Of a DNA stretch of 64,000 bases, positions 44,359 to 54,719 are shown piece after piece. The DNA comes from Leptospira sp. WS39.C2 (GTDB lineage Bacteria > Spirochaetota > Leptospiria > Leptospirales > Leptospiraceae): NCBI RefSeq assembly GCF_040833965.1, contig NZ_CP162142.1, positions 620,001 through 684,000 on the forward strand. Reading direction: 5' to 3'. Within the stretch, counting starts at the first letter, position 1, and every line of letters starts with the position of its first letter. The notes below the pieces were generated by a model. The model saw only the letters and a list, made by a program, of their open reading frames with translations, did no database searches and was not told where the DNA came from. A program made the position numbers and the translations under genes.

Positions 44359-45912
44359 TTACCTAAGTGAAATTCCTAAGATCCCTGCCAATTGTTCCAT
44401 TCTTTTGACCATCTTGTCTTGTCCAAGGAGACTAAAGAGGATGGGAAGTTCCAATCCATGGGATTTGCCAGTTGTGATGGAACGGATTGGCATAAAAAGA
44501 GTCCTTCCTTTTTCACCTGTGCTTTCACCAACTTTCGCCATTGCCTCTTTGTATGCATCAGGAGTGGTCAGGGAACTTCCTTTGACAATTTGGTAAAAGT
44601 GAGTGACGACTTCTTTCCCTTTGCCTTCCAACACCAATTGTTTGGCTTCATCATTTTCGAAACTGAGATTTTCTAGGAAAAATTCTTCAATATAGGGAGG
44701 GGCTTGGATGAGTCTGTCCAAATACACTCGGACCGAATCCAATATGGAAAGGAGTTGTGGGTTTTCTCCTGATTTATACGCATCGGGGATTTGGCAGTCT
44801 TTTAAAAATGGTTCTAATGCTTTGCCAAGTGTTTCAATTTTGGCATCACGGATGTATTTGTTCGACATCCAATTGAGTTTTGATTTTGGGTTTAAGTATT
44901 CAGCAAGACCCAACAAAGATAGTTTATTGAAATCAACGGTTTCCTTTTCTTCTTCTTTTAGTTTTTTGAAAACATCAAAAGTAGCAGGCGATTTAGAACA
45001 ACGCTCTACATCAAATACATTACACAATTCTTCATCACTCATGTATTCTTTGCCTTCAGGAGAAGTCCATCCGAGAAGTGCCATATAGTTTCTCATGGTT
45101 TCACTCGAATAACCTAAATCTCGGAAAGCAAGAACTGAAGTTGCTCCAGCACGTTTCGAAAGTTTTTTCCCATCAGTTCCGACAATTTCACTTGCGTGTG
45201 CAAATCTTGGGAGAGGGAAACCAAAGGCTTCAAAGATCATAATTTGTCTTGGTGTATTGGAAAGGTGGCCCACACCTCGGATCACATGAGTGATGTTCAT
45301 AAGTGCATCATCAATCACCACAGCATAGTTATACGAAGGGAATCCATCCGATTTTACGATGATAAAATCTCCAATCAGTTTTGATTCAAACTTTACTTTG
45401 CCTTGGATCATATCATCTACGATCACAATTTTATGTGGGGTTTTGAAACGAACTGTGAAGGGAGTTTTTTTCTCTAGTTGTGAATTGATTTCTTCGTCAC
45501 TTAAATCAGAACATTTTCCATCGTAGATGTAAGGAATGCCCATTGCATCCGCTTGTTTTTTTTTGCCTTCCAATTCTTCAGCTGTACAAAAACAACGGTA
45601 AGCTTTTTTTTCTTTTATAAGTTTGTCAGTGTATTCTTTGTATATATGAATTCGTTCTGATTGTGTATAAGGTCCATTAGGTCCACCAACACCTGGGCCT
45701 TCATCCCATTCCATTCCAAGCCACTTAAGTGATTCTAAAATGATTTTGAAAGATGCTTCGGTGGATCTGTCTTGATCTGTGTCTTCAATGCGAAGTAAAA
45801 ATTTACCTTTTTTTGCTTTTGCATATAAGTAATTGAATAGAGCAGTTCTTGCTCCTCCAACGTGTAGGAATCCAGATGGAGATGGGGCAAAACGTGTACG
45901 AACTTCTGTCAT
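44359..45912 (-). CDS. gltX: glutamyl-tRNA synthetase
   Basis: A 517-residue class I synthetase. The HIGH-type motif is in [26 protein letters not shown], and the KMSKS-type motif is [12 protein letters not shown] near residue 250. The tRNA-acceptor domain includes [11 protein letters not shown] and [26 protein letters not shown]. The C-terminal helical anticodon domain ends [18 protein letters not shown]. It charges tRNA-Glu with glutamate. The start overlaps a lipoprotein gene by four bases. Only one synthetase is seen, so whether it also charges tRNA-Gln cannot be told. Confidence 0.95.
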   Translation of the reverse strand: MTEVRTRFAPSPSGFLHVGGARTALFNYLYAKAKKGKFLLRIEDTDQDRSTEASFKIILESLKWLGMEWDEGPGVGGPNGPYTQSERIHIYKEYTDKLIKEKKAYRCFCTAEELEGKKKQADAMGIPYIYDGKCSDLSDEEINSQLEKKTPFTVRFKTPHKIVIVDDMIQGKVKFESKLIGDFIIVKSDGFPSYNYAVVIDDALMNITHVIRGVGHLSNTPRQIMIFEAFGFPLPRFAHASEIVGTDGKKLSKRAGATSVLAFRDLGYSSETMRNYMALLGWTSPEGKEYMSDEELCNVFDVERCSKSPATFDVFKKLKEEEKETVDFNKLSLLGLAEYLNPKSKLNWMSNKYIRDAKIETLGKALEPFLKDCQIPDAYKSGENPQLLSILDSVRVYLDRLIQAPPYIEEFFLENLSFENDEAKQLVLEGKGKEVVTHFYQIVKGSSLTTPDAYKEAMAKVGESTGEKGRTLFMPIRSITTGKSHGLELPILFSLLGQDKMVKRMEQLAGILGISLR

Positions 45913-46781
45913 TTCAAATCCTCTTTGAGTAAAAAGTCTCCCATTCGTTTGTAACCAAATGGTTCTTTGGTTTTGGTAGTCAAACCATTGGTATAGGGAG
46001 GAACAAAGTATAATAATAAATTGTTTTCTTTATAAATTAGTTTGAAAAATAGTTTGTTTGGTTCTGTTTCGTTCCATTCATAACTAAGTTGGTTATAATC
46101 GTAATGTGTAGATGTATGTTCAGTAACGATTGTTTGGTTCGTTATTTTTGTGAAAGTACTAGAAGATGTGAAAAATTGGTTTGATCCAATATTATGTGAC
46201 CAACGATTTTCACCACCTATCTCAGAACGATTTCCTTCTTCCAAAAGGATACCTGTTTCTCCACTGAGTTCGAACACTTCCATTTCATCGATGGAAGATT
46301 TGTTTTCTTTCAATGTGATTTGGTTTTCAAGGAGGGATTCTATTGTATTCCCTTTCACTTCTTTGAAAAAAGAATCTTTATAAACAAAGATAATTTTTTT
46401 ATCAGTCTTATCCCTTTGGAATTTACCAACTTTTCTATTCCAAATCAATTTATAAGATTCAACGAGATCAGTTCCAAATTCAGAATTGATATTGGATGTA
46501 AAACTTGGGTCATAAGCAATGAAACTTAGCTCAATTTTTTCCGCATACCCAGTTGTTTTACCAGGTTCCCATTGGATACAACGGTAGTGAGATGAACCTT
46601 CTTTGAAGAAAGTGAGATTCATTTTGCGAGGTGATTTGAGAAACAAAACGGAAGCAGGAATTTCAGTTTTGGGATCTCTCGAAAGGAGAGAATTTAGGCT
46701 TTGGCAACTGCAGATGGAAAAAAAAATCAAGAACCAGATAAGCCAATGAAAACGGGTGTATTCTTGAGTTTGTGAGGACAT
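45909..46781 (-). CDS. lipoprotein of unknown function
   Basis: A 290-residue lipoprotein. The signal ends in FFSICSC, a lipobox with Cys at about 26. The mature part is beta-rich with no recognised domain; notable segments are [20 protein letters not shown] and [28 protein letters not shown]. It probably sits in the outer or inner membrane leaflet. It is the first gene of the gltX run and its stop overlaps the gltX start by four bases. It diverges from the topoisomerase pair, with a 65-base promoter region. Confidence 0.7.
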   Translation of the reverse strand: MSSQTQEYTRFHWLIWFLIFFSICSCQSLNSLLSRDPKTEIPASVLFLKSPRKMNLTFFKEGSSHYRCIQWEPGKTTGYAEKIELSFIAYDPSFTSNINSEFGTDLVESYKLIWNRKVGKFQRDKTDKKIIFVYKDSFFKEVKGNTIESLLENQITLKENKSSIDEMEVFELSGETGILLEEGNRSEIGGENRWSHNIGSNQFFTSSSTFTKITNQTIVTEHTSTHYDYNQLSYEWNETEPNKLFFKLIYKENNLLLYFVPPYTNGLTTKTKEPFGYKRMGDFLLKEDLK

Positions 46782-46861
46782 AGATAGGTGCGTATCGCCA
46801 GTCTAAAAAGGGAAAACCGCTTGACAAGTCAATTCATCGCACCCCTGTGTCATTTGGAACC

Positions 46862-48232
46862 ATGAAGAACGAAGAACAGTATCCGAAACGCCCCTTTGAA
46901 GACCAAGTGAATGACGACCAAAGGAAATACTCGCGCTATGTATGCGATTCGAGAGCAATTCCGCAAGAAATTGATGGCCTAAAGCCTGTTCAACGACGAA
47001 TTCTTTGGGCTATGTGGAACTCTGATGCGAGAAACCGACATACAAAAACCGTAAAAGTCGCAGGTCTTGCCATGGGATACCACCCTCATGGAGATAGATC
47101 CATCCAAGATGCCCTTTCGCAAATGGCACAAGACTTTGCTTTTGCTAATAATTATCCTTTAGTACATGGAGAAGGAACATTTGGAGACGTCCTGGATCCC
47201 AATGCGATCGCTTCACCACGGTATACAGAAGTCAAACTCTCTGACTTTGCCAAAGACTTAGGTTTTTTTGAAAGTTTACCAGACATAGATTATGTAAAAA
47301 ACTACGATGAGACAGAAGACGAACCCATTCATTTTGTGGGAAAGGTTCCTGTTGTCCTCTTAAATAATATCCAAGGGATTGCAACTGGGTTTCGTTGTTT
47401 CATTCCAGCACATAAACTCAGTGATGTTATCGATTCACAAGTAACCTATTTAAAAACAGGCAAACCAAAAAAGATCACTCCATGGTACAAAGGATACGGT
47501 GGCGAAGTGAAATTGTCAAAAAATGACAATGGTAACACTGTTATGTCGACTACTTTCGGCTTCAAAAAAGAAGATGGGAAATTGTATTTAGTTGATTCAC
47601 CAATGAATTGGAACCGTGAAAAGGTTGTGAATTATTTGGATGATCTGATCGAAAGAAAAGACAATTGGTTAAAAGACTACATCGATCATTCCAGCCAAAC
47701 CTTTAAAATTGAACTCATTGCGAAAAAAGGTGAAGAACCATCCGAGAAAGAAATCAAAGAACTCTTCTCAAAAGAAAACAACGAAGTTCTGACCATCAAC
47801 GTCATCACTCACGAAGGTAAACTTCGTAACTTTGTTCCAGAAGAAATCATCAAACGTTTCTGTGATTTCCGTAAAACCCACCTCATCCGTAGGTTCAAAC
47901 GGCTTGCTGGACTTGAAAAAGAAAAAATTGATCGTAACTCTGAACTCATTCGATTCATCAAAGAGAAGTGGAACGAAAAAGTAACAGGCATTAAATCAAA
48001 AAAGGAATTTGAAGATAAATTAAAAGCTTCCAAATTCGTATATTTTGAATGGTTGTCTTCAATCCCTGTGTATCGTATGACTTTGGAAGAAGTTCGTAAA
48101 TGTGAAGAAGCCATTGTAGAAGCAAAAACAAAATACACAGAGTATACAACTCTCCAAAAAGATGATAAAAAACTCACTGGTTTTATGACAGATGAGTTGG
48201 ATGAACTGAAGAAAAAATGGGATCCGAAATAG
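46862..48232 (+). CDS. type IIA topoisomerase A subunit, short (no C-terminal domain)
   Basis: About 456 residues (461 if GTG 46847 is used; ATG 46862 has a better site, GGAA). It contains the winged-helix part with the catalytic tyrosine in [13 protein letters not shown] (Tyr121 from this ATG), [14 protein letters not shown], and [10 protein letters not shown]. The beta-pinwheel domain of GyrA/ParC is absent. SPRYTEV and PWYKGY resemble T4 gp52 and eukaryotic topoisomerase II more than GyrA. Without the pinwheel it should relax or decatenate DNA rather than add negative supercoils; this is inference. The ATPase subunit gene follows after six bases. A TTGACA at 46821-46826 may be its -35 box, but no good -10 is seen. 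Confidence 0.85.
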   Translation: MKNEEQYPKRPFEDQVNDDQRKYSRYVCDSRAIPQEIDGLKPVQRRILWAMWNSDARNRHTKTVKVAGLAMGYHPHGDRSIQDALSQMAQDFAFANNYPLVHGEGTFGDVLDPNAIASPRYTEVKLSDFAKDLGFFESLPDIDYVKNYDETEDEPIHFVGKVPVVLLNNIQGIATGFRCFIPAHKLSDVIDSQVTYLKTGKPKKITPWYKGYGGEVKLSKNDNGNTVMSTTFGFKKEDGKLYLVDSPMNWNREKVVNYLDDLIERKDNWLKDYIDHSSQTFKIELIAKKGEEPSEKEIKELFSKENNEVLTINVITHEGKLRNFVPEEIIKRFCDFRKTHLIRRFKRLAGLEKEKIDRNSELIRFIKEKWNEKVTGIKSKKEFEDKLKASKFVYFEWLSSIPVYRMTLEEVRKCEEAIVEAKTKYTEYTTLQKDDKKLTGFMTDELDELKKKWDPK

Positions 48233-48238
48233 ATAATT

Positions 48239-50365
48239 ATGGCTCAAAAAACTGAAAAAACCTCAGGAAATTCGCGAAATTTTAAGAAATTATCGAACGT
48301 AGAACACGTTCGTATGCGTACGGGAATGTGGCTTGGGCAAAACTCCCTATCTACATTTGAACAACATTTTTTTACCAAAGACAACTCTGGTAAATATGAC
48401 ATTGTACACGAAGAACTATCCGACATACCAGCCAAACTCAAATGTTTGGATGAAGCTTGTATGAACTGTGTGGATGAGTACAGAAAGAACTTAAACGACA
48501 AATCCATTCCCGAAAAAGACAAGATGAACAAACTCATTGTTCAATTGTCTACTGATCGCAAACGAGTGACGATCCAAGACAATGGTCGTGGGATTCCTGC
48601 TGATAATGCTGAAGGTGTTTACCTCCACTTGATGTATGGGGAAAACTTTGACGACAAAGTTAAGGAAGACCATGTTGCCGGACAAAACGGAGTGGGGATT
48701 TCACTTGTAAGAATGGTATCTTCTTTCTTTCGAGTGAAAACAATCAATGGTGGAAAAGCTTACAAAAAAATGTTTAGCATCCATGATGATGTAAAAAAAG
48801 TCATCCGCAGTTTCAAACTTTCGAAAGAAGACACTGAACGAGTTCATTTGTATTATGATGAACATGGTACATTTGTGGATTGCCCTTTACTTTCTGCTGA
48901 CCAGATCAAACAACTAAAAGCCCCTTGTGACAAAACAGGGATGACTGCAATCACAGAAACGGCCAAAAAAGAAGACCACGGTACCACAGTTGAATTTGAA
49001 CTGAACCCTGCGTATTTTAATAATTTGGACACTTCTTTTAACATCAATTTGGTGAAACAATACCTGCAAGACATTGCGATGTCAAACCCAGGTCTTGAAG
49101 TGGTGTTTATCCACAAAACAGGAAAAGAAAAATACAAATTCAAAAAAGGTTTTGATGAGATTTTTAGTAACTCCGAGATGGTGTACTACAAATTAGATTA
49201 TTCTGACAAAACCTCTGCATCACAAATCCACATGGACACCTATGTTGTGGTGGGACAAAATAAAACCCTTACTTGGGTGAACTCTATTTTTTGCCCACAA
49301 GGCGGATCAGCGATTGAGTATTTGGAAAATCGACTTTGTGATGAGGTTCGTAAAAAATCACAAATTGTCAGTTTAGAAAAGAAACTCAACACACAATGTA
49401 CACGTAATGACGTAAGAAGTTGTTTTCACATGTATGTGAACCTTCGGATCTTAAACCCACGTTTTAAATCCCAAGATAAGTCTTACCTCATCAATGACTT
49501 AAATGAGGACATTCGAAAGTCAGTGGACAAACATTTGGACAAACTTTTGAAAAAAACGGGCCTCATCGAAGAAATTAAGATGGTGATGGAACGCAGAACC
49601 CAGATGAAACAGCTCGAGGATGCGCAGAAAGGCCTCCGTAAGGCGTCTCGGAACAACATCCCTAAGCTTATGCCTCCGACTGGCAAACCAAACGATCCAG
49701 GCCGAATTTTGTTCGTGGCAGAAGGGGACTCGGCGATTGCGGGACTACGCCCTGCAAGGAATCCAAAATTACATGGCCTTTTCCCTCTTCGGGGAAAACC
49801 ACTTAACTGTAAGGGAATGTCACTTGCCAAAGCCTTACAGAATGAAGAGATGAAAAACATTGTAGCCATTGTTGGCCTTCCTCTTGACCAAAAAGTAAAA
49901 TCCATCGATGAGTTGAATTATGATAAAATCAGTATCATTACGGATGCGGATTTTGATGGGTATGCGATTCGTTCTTTGATGTTGTCCTTCTTTTATGAAT
50001 ATTGGCCTGAACTGTTTGAATTAGGTTTTATCAATATTTCTGCAGCACCACTTTATGAGGTGGATGTGAAGTGGAAAGATGCAAAAAAAGAAACTGTTTT
50101 CTGTATTGATGATTCCGACTACGATAAGTTAGTTGCTAGAGTCAACAAACAAGGCGCTGAAATCACACGTAAAAAACGGAACAAAGGTCTTGGGGAAACA
50201 GGGAAAGAAGCCATGAAGTATGCAGTGGATCATTGTATGACTACCATTACCATTGGTAACAAAAAAACAGCCAAAACCACACAAGATTTATGGTTCCACA
50301 AAGATTATGCAGAAAAACGCCGTGAGGCAATTTCTGAATACTCAATGAGTGTGATCCAAGACTAA
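48239..50365 (+). CDS. type IIA topoisomerase B subunit (ATPase/TOPRIM)
   Basis: A 708-residue subunit. The GHKL ATPase includes [27 protein letters not shown] and [15 protein letters not shown]. The transducer domain spans about 250-430. The TOPRIM has [12 protein letters not shown] (E495-G-D-S) and [14 protein letters not shown] (D569-A-D). [14 protein letters not shown] is closer to the FPLRGK-LNV form of eukaryotic and T4 enzymes than to GyrB. The C-terminal end is short, ending near [14 protein letters not shown]. It follows the A subunit by six bases, the reverse of the usual B-A order. The pair is followed by a hairpin terminator. Confidence 0.9.
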   Translation: MAQKTEKTSGNSRNFKKLSNVEHVRMRTGMWLGQNSLSTFEQHFFTKDNSGKYDIVHEELSDIPAKLKCLDEACMNCVDEYRKNLNDKSIPEKDKMNKLIVQLSTDRKRVTIQDNGRGIPADNAEGVYLHLMYGENFDDKVKEDHVAGQNGVGISLVRMVSSFFRVKTINGGKAYKKMFSIHDDVKKVIRSFKLSKEDTERVHLYYDEHGTFVDCPLLSADQIKQLKAPCDKTGMTAITETAKKEDHGTTVEFELNPAYFNNLDTSFNINLVKQYLQDIAMSNPGLEVVFIHKTGKEKYKFKKGFDEIFSNSEMVYYKLDYSDKTSASQIHMDTYVVVGQNKTLTWVNSIFCPQGGSAIEYLENRLCDEVRKKSQIVSLEKKLNTQCTRNDVRSCFHMYVNLRILNPRFKSQDKSYLINDLNEDIRKSVDKHLDKLLKKTGLIEEIKMVMERRTQMKQLEDAQKGLRKASRNNIPKLMPPTGKPNDPGRILFVAEGDSAIAGLRPARNPKLHGLFPLRGKPLNCKGMSLAKALQNEEMKNIVAIVGLPLDQKVKSIDELNYDKISIITDADFDGYAIRSLMLSFFYEYWPELFELGFINISAAPLYEVDVKWKDAKKETVFCIDDSDYDKLVARVNKQGAEITRKKRNKGLGETGKEAMKYAVDHCMTTITIGNKKTAKTTQDLWFHKDYAEKRREAISEYSMSVIQD

Positions 50366-50398
50366 TAAATCACTCCGAATTTTAAGCTAACTTCCGAA

Positions 50399-50434
50399 CA
50401 AACAAGGTCCAAACGAAGGCCTTGTTTTGTTGTT
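50399..50434 (+). terminator. terminator of the topoisomerase pair
   Basis: ACAAGG at about 50402-50407 pairs with CCTTGT at 50420-50425, with further A-T pairs outside (arms AACAAACAAGG and CCTTGTTTTGTT with a bulge), then a T-rich tail. It lies 34 bases after the stop of the B subunit. Confidence 0.6.
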
Positions 50435-50534
50435 CTTTCCGATTGGCATAGCGATCACTCCTCATTCCATAGGTTTGGAGGATTATGGTTTTTATAAACT
50501 TGTTACAAAACCCAATTTGATTTTCTTAGTGGGT

Positions 50535-52412
50535 ATGAAATCGAAACAAGAAAAAAAGATTCCATCAACAAAACTAAACGGAAACAAACCACAACCTAAA
50601 CCCGTTTCCAAAAAAACTAAAACCAAATCATTATCTCCTGATTCCTTTTTTCCGTTTCGTATCATCTTTGTATTTTTTATCATCTTCCTTTTTCAATGTA
50701 CGACTGGTGGTGATTCGAAAGAAACTTCCTATTTCCAAAATTTAAAAAAAACAGAAATAACAATCCAAAACCAATGGGAAAAACTTTCTCCTTCCGGGAT
50801 CAATTCGTTATCTTATATGTACATGATGGGAGATGGAGAGATACATCATTCTCAGATAGGTGATGTCACCTTTGGAAAAATAGACCGATTCAAAATCGGA
50901 AGTATCACAAAACTATTCACGGGAATTGCCATCTTAAAGTTACAAGAATCCGGTAAACTTAAGTTAGATGATCCTGTGGCACAATTTTTACCAGAAATCA
51001 AATTGATGAAATCAAAAAAGGAAGGTTACCGTGAGATCACAATCCGTGATTTACTCACCCACCAATCAGGACTTCCTTCTGATTTGGCAAAAGGTTTTTT
51101 CCTCCCTCCCGATGCTAAAGAAGAGGACATTTACCATTCCTTTCGATCACTTCCAAAAGCACTAGAAGGAGTGGAACGAAACGAACCAGGGAAAATCCAT
51201 TCCTATTCCAATTTGAGTTTTGGGTTACTTGGAAATATCATTGAACGAGCGTCCGGTGATTCGATTGAATCTTTTTTCCGGGTTCATATCTTTGAAAAAG
51301 CGGGGATGGAAAATACCACTTTACTCGAAAATTTACCAACATCAGATCTCATCACGGGTTATTCCGGAATTTTATGGAAAACGAAAACAATCCGACCAGT
51401 GATTCGAGATTTAACAGCGGGATCCATCTCCACGACCGCAGAGGATATGGGTCGTTTTATGAAAGTTTTTTTCCAAAGTAAACAAAACAAAGGTTTGTTA
51501 TCTGCTGCGAGTTTTGATGAATTTCACAGAACACAATATGGACCCGTTGCCAATTTTGAAATGCAATTAGGACTCCCTGTGATGAAATCCAGTTACATAG
51601 CCGATGGAAAAACGGTATGGTTTTATGGGCATTCTGGATCCTTACCTCCGTTTTTTTCTGACCTCATTTATGACCCAAAGACAGAAATTGTAAGTTTTGT
51701 TGCTGGTAATACTCTCGGTTTGCAAACAGGGAATTTGAAAGAAACCAATACCAAAGTGATGGAAGTCTTATGGGAATACAAAATGGGGTATCATCCAGAA
51801 CCAACCCAATTGCCAAACCAAACAAAAACGGAAATGGTGAAAGGTGAAGAAGGATTGTATGTTTCCCCTTTTGGAATCCATGAATTCAAAGATGGAAATC
51901 CACCTACACTCAGTTTGATGGGTCTTGATTTTGGTCTCGTAACAAAAGAAAACCGTTATGGCCTCGACTTACGGGTATTTTTTGGTCTTATCAAAATAGA
52001 AGATCCCAAAATGAACGAAACTAGGGTGGAATTTGAAACTTGGGAAGGGAATCCCATTTTTACTTTGTATTCCCCTGATTTGCCGAAAGGGACTGTTGGG
52101 ATCGGTGTGAAGTTTAACCCGGACCAACGTTTTCCTGACAGTATGTATTTTGGAGACTTTGTCACAAAGGAACCATATTCCATTGTTTCCAAACTCAGAT
52201 TGGAAAAAGACAAACGTGGATTCCCACTCCTAACCATCTACTATTTATTAGGTGGAATGGAAAGTAAAATCCAAGTCCCTTGCCAATGGGAAACAAATGA
52301 TACACTTAGGATCTTAGGGTATGGGCGTAATTTGGGTGAGAAACTTACATTAGGAAAAAAAGAGGGAAATCCTGTGATTTACTATTCAGGAGAAGAATTT
52401 CAAAAGGATTAA
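50535..52412 (+). CDS. beta-lactamase-fold serine hydrolase lipoprotein
   Basis: About 625 residues. ATG 50535 gives a basic N-terminus, then a membrane segment (IIFVFFIIFLFQC) ending in a lipobox; the frame is open to 50427 but that part is polar and unlikely. The class C beta-lactamase/DD-peptidase domain has SITK (FKIGSITKLFTGIAILKLQ), YSN (YSNLSFGLLG) and HSG (YGHSGSLPPF), the three active-site motifs. A 200-residue beta-rich C-terminal part follows. It may trim peptidoglycan or hydrolyse esters. The N-terminus is unusually long before the hydrophobic stretch for a lipoprotein, so it could be a signal anchor. Confidence 0.82.
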   Translation: MKSKQEKKIPSTKLNGNKPQPKPVSKKTKTKSLSPDSFFPFRIIFVFFIIFLFQCTTGGDSKETSYFQNLKKTEITIQNQWEKLSPSGINSLSYMYMMGDGEIHHSQIGDVTFGKIDRFKIGSITKLFTGIAILKLQESGKLKLDDPVAQFLPEIKLMKSKKEGYREITIRDLLTHQSGLPSDLAKGFFLPPDAKEEDIYHSFRSLPKALEGVERNEPGKIHSYSNLSFGLLGNIIERASGDSIESFFRVHIFEKAGMENTTLLENLPTSDLITGYSGILWKTKTIRPVIRDLTAGSISTTAEDMGRFMKVFFQSKQNKGLLSAASFDEFHRTQYGPVANFEMQLGLPVMKSSYIADGKTVWFYGHSGSLPPFFSDLIYDPKTEIVSFVAGNTLGLQTGNLKETNTKVMEVLWEYKMGYHPEPTQLPNQTKTEMVKGEEGLYVSPFGIHEFKDGNPPTLSLMGLDFGLVTKENRYGLDLRVFFGLIKIEDPKMNETRVEFETWEGNPIFTLYSPDLPKGTVGIGVKFNPDQRFPDSMYFGDFVTKEPYSIVSKLRLEKDKRGFPLLTIYYLLGGMESKIQVPCQWETNDTLRILGYGRNLGEKLTLGKKEGNPVIYYSGEEFQKD

Positions 52413-52521
52413 AATAGGATTAGAGAAAATAAACTAACAGAAGTGTTTCGAATTTGACATTTTATAGATGAAAATAGTAATTTAGTGAATCCCAATAGTT
52501 CATAATTCAAAAAGGAACACT

Positions 52522-53130
52522 ATGACATTCTTAAAAATATTACCGCTTTTGGCTCTCGTCATTTCTTTGAGCCAATGTATCACCTATTTAAAAAACGATC
52601 CTCCAACATTTAATCCTGCAAAGATTGATAAAAAAATCTCGAATATTGACTTTGTGTTAGACTATGGTCACTTTAATGCCATTGGCGAAAAATTCCCTGT
52701 TAGCGAAGAAACCCATAAGGCAAACAAACAAGTATTTACAGAAATCATTTCTGGCTGTAAATGCATTGAGAAATTTAATCTTTACGTTGTTGGATTAGAT
52801 GATGTGAGCAAATTAAAAAGCAAAAATTTGGTAAATATAGAAATAACAACAAAAGTTAAACCAACAAGCTCACTTATACTAACATCCACACTATTTGTAA
52901 TCACTTTAGGATTATTTCCTACTTTTGGTGAAATAACGGGGAAAACAGAATTTGTCGCGTACAACCAAGGCAAAGAAATTAAAAGGTACACATACGAAAA
53001 TGATGTGATTGAGGTAAGGCAATTACTCTTGTTATTTGTGATGCCATTTAAACCAAAAAGTTATATAACCAATCAAAATGTCCCAGATAATTTTGTGAAC
53101 GATATTTACCGAGATAAACTATATCAGTAA
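52522..53130 (+). CDS. lipoprotein of unknown function
   Basis: A 202-residue protein with signal and lipobox (ISLSQC, Cys19). It contains a CKC pair (SGCKCIEKFN) and a hydrophobic stretch LILTSTLFVITLGLFP (about 117-135) that may be a membrane or buried hairpin. GGAACA precedes the ATG. A perfect -35 TTGACA at 52454-52459 lies 60 bases upstream, but the -10 match is poor. No family recognised. A 14-bp hairpin lies just after the stop. Confidence 0.65.
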   Translation: MTFLKILPLLALVISLSQCITYLKNDPPTFNPAKIDKKISNIDFVLDYGHFNAIGEKFPVSEETHKANKQVFTEIISGCKCIEKFNLYVVGLDDVSKLKSKNLVNIEITTKVKPTSSLILTSTLFVITLGLFPTFGEITGKTEFVAYNQGKEIKRYTYENDVIEVRQLLLLFVMPFKPKSYITNQNVPDNFVNDIYRDKLYQ

Positions 53131-53139
53131 ATTATCATA

Positions 53140-53176
53140 TCCTGGATTTTGAAGTGAGTGATTTCAAAATTCAGGA
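53140..53176. terminator. hairpin after the lipoprotein gene (no T-run)
   Basis: TCCTGGATTTTGAA (53140-53153) pairs with TTCAAAATTCAGGA (53163-53176) over 14 positions with one G-U pair and a 9-base loop. It begins ten bases after the stop at 53130. There is no T-run on the plus strand, so termination would be weak or factor-dependent. It may instead protect the 3' end. Confidence 0.5.
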
Positions 53177-53239
53177 AACATTAGCGATTAACTGTTTCGA
53201 TTCAGGACACAATTGACCAGCTTACATCTGTTCTACTAG

Positions 53240-53364
53240 TTCGTTTACGAGGTATGGACTCGATTTCCAGATGATTATAAAATATTTCTAATCAATGAGT
53301 ATAAAAAAGCAGTCGAGTTAGCAAATCGATATTTCTACAATATAAAATTCCTTCCAAATCTATC
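53240..53364 (+). pseudogene. possible gene remnant without start
   Basis: The plus frame from 53240 to about 53421 is open and protein-like (FVYEVWTRFPDDYKIFLINE at its start), with no start codon and a stop (TAG) just before it. It runs into the opposite-strand lipoprotein gene. It may be the broken end of a lost gene. Low confidence; no family recognised. Confidence 0.25.
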
Positions 53365-53652
53365 TTATTTCACATCTCCGATATACACTGGTAATGTGGT
53401 GCTTTTATCACATTCTTTATTTTGAATTTCGGAATACACACAGGCGAAGAGATTGGTATTGATATGAGTTTCGTTTGGAACAGGCCTTCGGAGTTCATAC
53501 TGAATCCCTTGTAAGGCAAAAAAACAATTGAAATTTCGTTTGTCTTCTCTCCCGTCCCCAAAGTTTTTTTTGCAAAGATCTCTTGGTTCTTCTCCTGTGG
53601 GAAAACACGAAAGGAAAAGAATAGAACTGAAGGTTAATAAGGTTCGAAACAA
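53365..53652 (-). CDS. small cysteine-rich lipoprotein, unknown
   Basis: A 95-residue protein with a lipobox (LFLSC, Cys16) and four later cysteines (DLCKKNFG, FNCFFAL, LFACVYS, NKECDKS), which could form two disulfides. No family recognised. It lies downstream of the tandem lipoprotein pair on the same strand but after their terminator, so it is likely transcribed separately. Confidence 0.55.
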   Translation of the reverse strand: MFRTLLTFSSILFLSCFPTGEEPRDLCKKNFGDGREDKRNFNCFFALQGIQYELRRPVPNETHINTNLFACVYSEIQNKECDKSTTLPVYIGDVK

Positions 53653-53702
53653 AAGAAAGACTCCTTTTCGTTTGTTAGGTTATAATGTTTGGAACCAGAG
53701 GT

Positions 53703-53734
53703 AAAAAAAAGCGGAGAATTTGTTTCCCCGCTTT
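53703..53734 (-). terminator. rho-independent terminator of the lipoprotein pair
   Basis: On the minus strand AAAGCGG (53734-53728) pairs with CCGCTTT (53714-53708), followed by a T-run (A-run at 53703-53710 on the plus strand). It lies 60 bases after the stop of the gene at 53794, so it ends the tandem lipoprotein transcript. Confidence 0.75.
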
Positions 53735-53793
53735 CCTTTTGATGAAAAATCTTTGTAAAACACAAAGAGTATTTCAACTAACGAAATGAATCG

Positions 53794-54252
53794 TTATTTT
53801 TTTGCTGTAACAGAAGGTCCTGTTAGGTTTGCAGTTTTTCCTGAAACAGTCACACAAACGTCTGGAAACAAAAATCCGTCAGATTGAGTTGTTGATTTCA
53901 TTTCAAACAATACATCCCCGTCCGTTTTTTTCAAAGCACGGTGAACCGCTGCGGCTAACACGGAGTTATCATCACCACTCTTATAAACAAAGTAAAGTCC
54001 ACCAGTTAGAGCAGTAATATACCATTCAAAAAAATTAAGTTTAGGGAATTCTCCCGAATTACTTAGACCTTCTTCAGTAAACCAACCTAACTCATAATTA
54101 CATGCTTTCGCTGAAGTTTCTTGACTAACCTCATAAGCTGCAGCTGCCAAAGGCAAGGTTGCTACACCAGCCATTCTAGCAGATGAGGAAGTTGATTTAC
54201 AGTTCACCATAATAAACGAAACTGAAAGTAGAACAACAATGATTTTTTTCAT
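53794..54252 (-). CDS. small lipoprotein, paralogue of its neighbour
   Basis: A 152-residue lipoprotein: signal MKKIIVVLLSVSFIMVNC (Cys18). The mature part shares with the neighbour at 54265 a PLAAAAYEVSQETSAKAC block (neighbour: LAPADYTISGDTTGKSC), an AVHRALKKTDGDVLF block (neighbour: IFDAISKVEGANYLV), and a C-terminal CVTVSGKTANLTGPS. Three cysteines in the mature part include the one in FPDVCVTV. It looks like a periplasmic, TRL-like small lipoprotein; function unknown. The gap between the pair is 12 bases. Confidence 0.7.
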   Translation of the reverse strand: MKKIIVVLLSVSFIMVNCKSTSSSARMAGVATLPLAAAAYEVSQETSAKACNYELGWFTEEGLSNSGEFPKLNFFEWYITALTGGLYFVYKSGDDNSVLAAAVHRALKKTDGDVLFEMKSTTQSDGFLFPDVCVTVSGKTANLTGPSVTAKK

Positions 54253-54264
54253 GTGCGCTCTCCC

Positions 54265-54660
54265 TTATTTCACAGGGCCAGTTTTTAAAGTGACTGCTTT
54301 TGCCTTAACGGTTACACAAGTACTAGAACCAATGAAGTAGTTAGTAGATTCAACTTCAAATCTTGGGTTTACAAGGTAGTTTGCGCCTTCTACTTTAGAA
54401 ATCGCATCAAAGATCGCTTGTTGTTGAAGTGGGTCTGGTGTAAACATAGTTGATACAAATCCACTTTTGTTTGTAATACCAGTAGGGAAAATTAAGAACC
54501 TTCCACCACAAGATTTTCCAGTTGTGTCTCCACTAATTGTGTAATCAGCAGGTGCGAGAGCTACAGTTTCTGTAGTTAATCCAGGGATAGTTTTTACTGT
54601 AGATGAGCAGTTAGCAACGAACGCTACTGCAGCGATTAAAAAAAGTAAACTTTTTTTCAA
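54265..54660 (-). CDS. small lipoprotein, first of a tandem pair
   Basis: About 131 residues. I place the start at TTG 54660, since GGAGGAA lies just upstream and a clean signal with lipobox follows (KKSLLFLIAAVAFVANC). The frame is open to 54702, but that part crosses the ribosome binding site. It is homologous to the next gene (see there). Two conserved cysteines (TGKSCGG and SSTCVTV) may form a disulfide. Probably exported to the outer membrane or periplasm; function unknown. Confidence 0.72.
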   Translation of the reverse strand: MKKSLLFLIAAVAFVANCSSTVKTIPGLTTETVALAPADYTISGDTTGKSCGGRFLIFPTGITNKSGFVSTMFTPDPLQQQAIFDAISKVEGANYLVNPRFEVESTNYFIGSSTCVTVKAKAVTLKTGPVK

Positions 54661-54719
54661 GTTGAGTTCCTCCGAGAGAATCAGATTAGATACGAGATTC
54701 ACAATGCGTCAAACAAAAT

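Noticed and set aside
46821..46850. Promoter TTGACA ahead of the topoisomerase pair
   Set aside because: The -35 is perfect but no -10 box is found at 16-18 bases, so it is only mentioned in the gene entry.
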